Source: Ruminiclostridium sp. (GTDB taxonomy: Bacteria > Bacillota > Clostridia > DSM-8532). From it: 10,066 nucleotides of DNA. The translations under genes and the position numbers were made by a program. Numbering within the stretch: position 1 is the first letter of the stretch; the number at the start of each line of letters is the position of its first letter. The stretch covers positions 1 through 10,066 of the forward strand of contig DOHN01000108.1 of the NCBI GenBank assembly GCA_003535195.1, in the 5' to 3' direction. Of the stretch, positions 7,794 to 10,066 are shown in pieces. Under the pieces are notes generated by a model. It did no database searches and was not told the origin of the DNA. It was given only the letters and a program-made list of their open reading frames with translations.

Positions 7794-8006
7794 TTACGGA
7801 TTAGGTGTCGCAGCTGCCGGATCTTCTAATACGCCGGTGATATCTTTAAAGATGTTTCCAAGTCCGCCGTTCAGCGCTACCAATGCTCCGACAAGAACAA
7901 TTGCAACCAGGCCGATAATAAGTCCGTACTCAACCATACCCTGGCCTTTTTTATTATTTTTCATTTGTGAAAAGAAATTTACGGCATAAATTAAGATACT
8001 GTTCAT
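7794..8006 (-). CDS. flp: Flp-family type IVb major pilin
   Basis: This 70-residue prepilin is expected to be the structural subunit of the Tad pilus. It has a leader ending NNKKG followed by QGMVEYGLI. Processing after G21 would leave Q22 as residue +1, with the conserved Glu at +5 and Tyr at +6, the Glu-Tyr signature of Flp pilins. One hydrophobic helix follows (about 28-47), then a short tail ending in Ala/Pro-rich PAAATPNP. The small size is normal for Flp. Translation starts at ATG 8006 with a strong GAGGGGG about 10 nt upstream. It is the first gene of the pilus operon and is followed by a strong terminator, consistent with much higher expression than the downstream machinery genes. Maturation needs a TadV/CpaA-type prepilin peptidase, which is not encoded in this window. 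Confidence 0.93.
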   Translation of the reverse strand: MNSILIYAVNFFSQMKNNKKGQGMVEYGLIIGLVAIVLVGALVALNGGLGNIFKDITGVLEDPAAATPNP

Positions 8007-8068
8007 TAAAATGAACCCCCTCTTTATAAATTTGCCCGAGCTTTGTTTCGGACAACTCTTATGCTTTT

Positions 8069-8110
8069 ATTATAAAGGGGGGCCAAGACGTTGAGTATCA
8101 GACATTTATC
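8069..8110 (-). promoter_or_regulatory. Candidate promoter of the flp/tad operon, -35-poor and possibly activator-dependent
   Basis: On the minus strand a perfect -10 hexamer TATAAT lies at 8074-8069, about 63 nt upstream of the flp ATG. No good TTGACA-like -35 is present at 16-18 nt spacing (best is TACTCA at 8097-8092). Two GATA tetranucleotides (8110-8107 and 8099-8096) lie 11 nt apart, about one helical turn, in and just upstream of the -35 position. A strong -10 with a poor -35 is the usual look of an activator-dependent promoter. The upstream DegU-like regulator is an obvious candidate, but that link is inference. Confidence 0.45.
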
Positions 8111-8132
8111 GCATTTTGAGAGGGATTAAGGG

Positions 8133-8156
8133 TACAGGACCGTTGGGCCCTATGTA
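8133..8156 (-). terminator. Hairpin just after degU, weak terminator or mRNA 3'-end structure
   Basis: In the minus-strand transcript, AGGGCC pairs with GGUCCU (one G-U pair) around a CAAC loop. Flanking UAC/GUA can extend the stem past a two-base bulge. It begins 4 nt after the degU stop codon. The following bases (GTACCCTTAATCCC) lack a U tract, so it is not a canonical intrinsic terminator. It may partially end the nrdR-degSU transcript or protect its 3' end. Confidence 0.4.
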
Positions 8157-8160
8157 CTAA

Positions 8161-8808
8161 TCAGTCCGCAATTTTGTTTTTGATGGCATAGACGGCAGCC
8201 TGGGTCCGGTCCTGAACGTCAAGCTTACGGAATATGCTGGAGATATGGTTTTTGACAGTTTTTTCACTGATAAAAAGGTCGTTGGCAATTTCTTTATTCA
8301 GCATACCTTTGGACAAGAGCTTAAGAACTTCAAGTTCCCTCTCTGTAAGCAGGTTTCTGGGGTCGTCGCTGCCGCTCTTGATCCTTTTATATTCATTGAC
8401 CAGCTCATTTGCCATGCTGGGCTGTATATAGGTCTGGCCGATATAAACGCTTCGCACCGCATCAATCAGCACTTTGGAATCCGCATCCTTTAATATATAT
8501 CCCAAGGCACCTAGTTCTAAAGCCTTTAAGAGATATTCCCTGTCCTGGTGGAAGGTGAGCATTACCACTTTGGCCGAGTGGTCCAATGCCTTTACCTTTT
8601 CCAGCGCTTCAAGGCCATTGAGCACCGGCATGTTAATATCCATAAGAACCACATCGGGCTTAAAATCCAAATATTGATCCACCGTGGTCTGTCCGTCTGA
8701 AAAGCCTGCAACCACCCGAATATCAGACTCCAGCTCCAAAAGCTGCTTCAGGCCTTCCCGGATCATGGAATGATCCTCCGCAATAACTACCTTAATAATA
8801 TCCATCAT
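8161..8808 (-). CDS. degU: DegU-like response regulator (REC + LuxR-type HTH)
   Basis: This 215-residue protein has a receiver domain (about 5-122) and a NarL/FixJ/LuxR-type DNA-binding domain (about 150-212). Receiver key residues are the acidic pair E11/D12, phosphoacceptor D57 (VVLMDINMP), T85 and K107 (ILKDAD), all intact. The HTH contains LTERELEVLKLLSKGMLNKEIANDLFISEKTVKNHIS-type sequence with its recognition helix near SEKTVKNHI. The expected role is a transcription factor phosphorylated by the adjacent DegS-like kinase. The gene starts at ATG 8808, overlapping the degS stop, with AGGGGG about 8 nt upstream; the second codon is also ATG, so the start could be one residue later. The pilus operon begins 154 nt downstream, which makes it a candidate target (inference). 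It could equally be named LiaR/NarL-like, but the DegS-type partner favours DegU. Confidence 0.92.
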   Translation of the reverse strand: MMDIIKVVIAEDHSMIREGLKQLLELESDIRVVAGFSDGQTTVDQYLDFKPDVVLMDINMPVLNGLEALEKVKALDHSAKVVMLTFHQDREYLLKALELGALGYILKDADSKVLIDAVRSVYIGQTYIQPSMANELVNEYKRIKSGSDDPRNLLTERELEVLKLLSKGMLNKEIANDLFISEKTVKNHISSIFRKLDVQDRTQAAVYAIKNKIAD

Positions 8809-9989
8809 TAAACAACCCCCTGTAGTTCATAAGGAAACTGAACTCTCACTGTAGTTCCCGCACCAATAACAGATTCTATGGCAAAGGTGCCGTCTAAAAG
8901 TTCAACTCGCTCCTTCATTCCGTAAACGCCGAAGCCGCCGCTTTCATCCCGGTTAAACTCATTTAATGTCGAAACATCAAAGCCTTTGCCGTCATCCTTT
9001 ATTCTAAGCGTTACATGCCTTTCTGCAAATTCCATTTGAATCAGTACAGAAGTAGCTTCGGCATGTTTGCGCGTATTATTGAGACATTCCTGAACAACCC
9101 TGAAAACCGCCAAAATAATATTTTTGTCTTTCAACTGGTTATAGTCGCCCAAAAACCTCAATGTAACGTGTATGGCATTTTGTTTTCTGAAATTTTCTAT
9201 GTATTTTTGTAAGGTAGGCTTAAGCCCCAGGTCGTCAATGGACATTGGCCTCAAATCATATATAATCCTTCGGACATCAGTAAGGCATGATCTTACAACA
9301 CTTTTCAGATTTTTCAGTTCGGCGGTGGCCTTGGAAATATCGACCTCAGCCAGCTTTTCACAAATTTCAGCCTTCAATACCACATTGCTCATCGCCTGGG
9401 CGGGTCCGTCATGCATTTCCCTGGCTATGCGCCGCCTCTCATCCTCCTGAGCCTTTATAATGCGAATGGCAAGCGCCCTTTTACTCTCAGAGTTTTCCAT
9501 GTACTCATCGATACGTTGAAGGTCTCCCGATAAATAGTTGAATACCGTCCCAACCTGTGCCACAAGTTTTTCGGCCTTTCCCACTGTTTCAATGGCATTT
9601 TTCAGCCTGCGCTCCACATCATTGCGGCGCAAAATCACCTGACGCTCCCGTTCCCGGGCAACTGCCAGCTGTACTATTAAATTGTTTGCCTCCTGATAGG
9701 CCTTCTTCATTTCCTCTTCTGTATATCGGGAAAAATCCCGATTAATAGCGGCAAGTTTCCGGCGGCTTTTCACTACCATTATATCAAGCTTTTCACATTC
9801 GGCCATAATTTTATGGGCCTCGTGCTTATATTGCTGCAGCTCTTCTTTTAGATTAGTGACTTCTTTTCGTGCATTCTCAGCTATTTCAAATATGGCTCCC
9901 CTACTTTGATCAATAACGGAAAGCGTACTTTTGATGATATCGTTAATACGTTTCATGCCGATGTTCGACAAGGGGCAACCCGCCTTCAT
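8808..9989 (-). CDS. degS: DegS-like cytoplasmic sensor histidine kinase
   Basis: This is a 393-residue soluble histidine kinase with no membrane segment. Residues about 20-178 form a long charged helical, coiled-coil region resembling the DegS sensor domain (IFEIAENARKEV near residue 33). A HisKA_3 dimerisation/phosphoacceptor motif follows (AQEDERRRIAREMHDGPAQ, His193). The HATPase domain has an N-box (VVQECLNNTRKHAEA, about 298-312), a G1 box DDGKGF (332-337) and a G2 box GGFGVYGM (351-358), so it looks catalytically complete. The family autophosphorylates on His and passes phosphate to a DegU/LuxR-type regulator, and that partner is the next gene, overlapping by one base (TAATG). The start is uncertain. 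The ATG at 9989 overlaps the nrdR stop but has no Shine-Dalgarno. An in-frame TTG at 9971 sits 7 nt after AAGGCGGG. An ATG at 9956 gives an N-terminus closest to Bacillus DegS. The activating signal is unknown. Confidence 0.9.
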   Translation of the reverse strand: MKAGCPLSNIGMKRINDIIKSTLSVIDQSRGAIFEIAENARKEVTNLKEELQQYKHEAHKIMAECEKLDIMVVKSRRKLAAINRDFSRYTEEEMKKAYQEANNLIVQLAVARERERQVILRRNDVERRLKNAIETVGKAEKLVAQVGTVFNYLSGDLQRIDEYMENSESKRALAIRIIKAQEDERRRIAREMHDGPAQAMSNVVLKAEICEKLAEVDISKATAELKNLKSVVRSCLTDVRRIIYDLRPMSIDDLGLKPTLQKYIENFRKQNAIHVTLRFLGDYNQLKDKNIILAVFRVVQECLNNTRKHAEATSVLIQMEFAERHVTLRIKDDGKGFDVSTLNEFNRDESGGFGVYGMKERVELLDGTFAIESVIGAGTTVRVQFPYELQGVV

Positions 9990-10066
9990 TTATCTAGTAG
10001 TAATTTGTTCAGCTCATTCATAAAAGTATTGATATCCTTAAACTGGCGGTAGACAGAGGCAAAACG
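9986..10066 (-). CDS. nrdR: Transcriptional repressor NrdR, C-terminal fragment (5' part lies outside the window)
   Basis: Only the last 26 codons plus a TGA stop are visible; the reading frame is open to the window edge. The peptide starts RFASVYRQFKDINTF and ends NKLLLDK. The RFASVYR-FKD segment matches my recollection of the conserved C-terminal end of NrdR, following its ATP-cone domain. NrdR is a zinc-ribbon plus ATP-cone repressor that senses ATP/dATP and represses ribonucleotide reductase genes by binding NrdR boxes. The zinc ribbon and ATP cone themselves are not in the window, so the call rests on this short but characteristic tail. The stop codon overlaps the ATG of the following sensor kinase gene (ATGA), which suggests co-transcription and translational coupling. 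Confidence 0.82.
   Translation of the reverse strand, partial: RFASVYRQFKDINTFMNELNKLLLDK

Noticed and set aside
8065..8085. Possible sigma-54 promoter (TTGGCCCCCC followed by TTTATA)
   Set aside because: The -12 GC element is missing and the -24 match is partial; no sigma-54 activator is encoded in the window.
1..10066. CRISPR arrays, tRNA or rRNA genes, insertion sequences or attachment sites
   Set aside because: No repeat-spacer pattern, cloverleaf, transposase motif or flanking direct repeats were seen; the window is almost filled with ordinary co-directional genes.

Overview
The window reads as part of a chromosome from a moderate-GC monoderm bacterium, most likely Bacillota of class Clostridia (inference). 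The reasons are strong AGGAGG-like ribosome binding sites, a soluble DegS-type kinase with a DegU-type regulator, a Tad pilus locus without outer-membrane secretin or pilotin genes, and an RsbU-like PP2C phosphatase. Species cannot be assigned from sequence alone. Every supported gene lies on the minus strand, so the window is transcribed from high to low coordinates.

Region by region, in transcription order. (1) 9986-10066: the last 26 codons of a gene whose product looks like the ribonucleotide reductase repressor NrdR. (2) 8161-9989: a DegS/DegU-type two-component pair, overlapping nrdR at an ATGA junction and overlapping each other at a TAATG junction. (3) 8007-8160: an intergenic region with a hairpin just after degU, a perfect TATAAT -10 box without a good -35, and a strong Shine-Dalgarno. 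(4) 1931-8006: a compact Tad/Flp (type IVb) pilus operon in the order flp pilin, tadE-like pseudopilin, cpaB/rcpC, tadZ/cpaE with an intact receiver domain, tadA/cpaF ATPase, tadB, tadC. A strong intrinsic terminator sits between flp and tadE, and a long hairpin sits between tadA and tadB. (5) 1756-1930: a terminator-like hairpin after tadC and an extended -10 promoter. (6) 82-1755: a membrane protein with a MASE3-like sensor and a PP2C/SpoIIE-type Ser/Thr phosphatase domain. (7) 1-81: non-coding tail with a weak hairpin.

How the parts fit together (inference). The soluble kinase/regulator pair would sense an internal signal and could drive the flp promoter directly downstream. Flp is made in excess because most transcripts would stop at the terminator after flp; read-through supplies the machinery genes. 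TadA powers assembly through the TadB/TadC inner-membrane platform, TadZ positions it, and CpaB and the TadE-like protein are accessory parts. No prepilin peptidase (tadV/cpaA) is present, so processing of Flp and TadE must rely on an enzyme encoded elsewhere. The MASE3-PP2C phosphatase has its own promoter and no anti-anti-sigma partner in view, so its link to the pilus is only positional.

The most notable points are the complete phospho-acceptor site in TadZ, the flp/tadE attenuator, and the sandwiching of a Tad locus between a DegSU pair and a membrane PP2C phosphatase.
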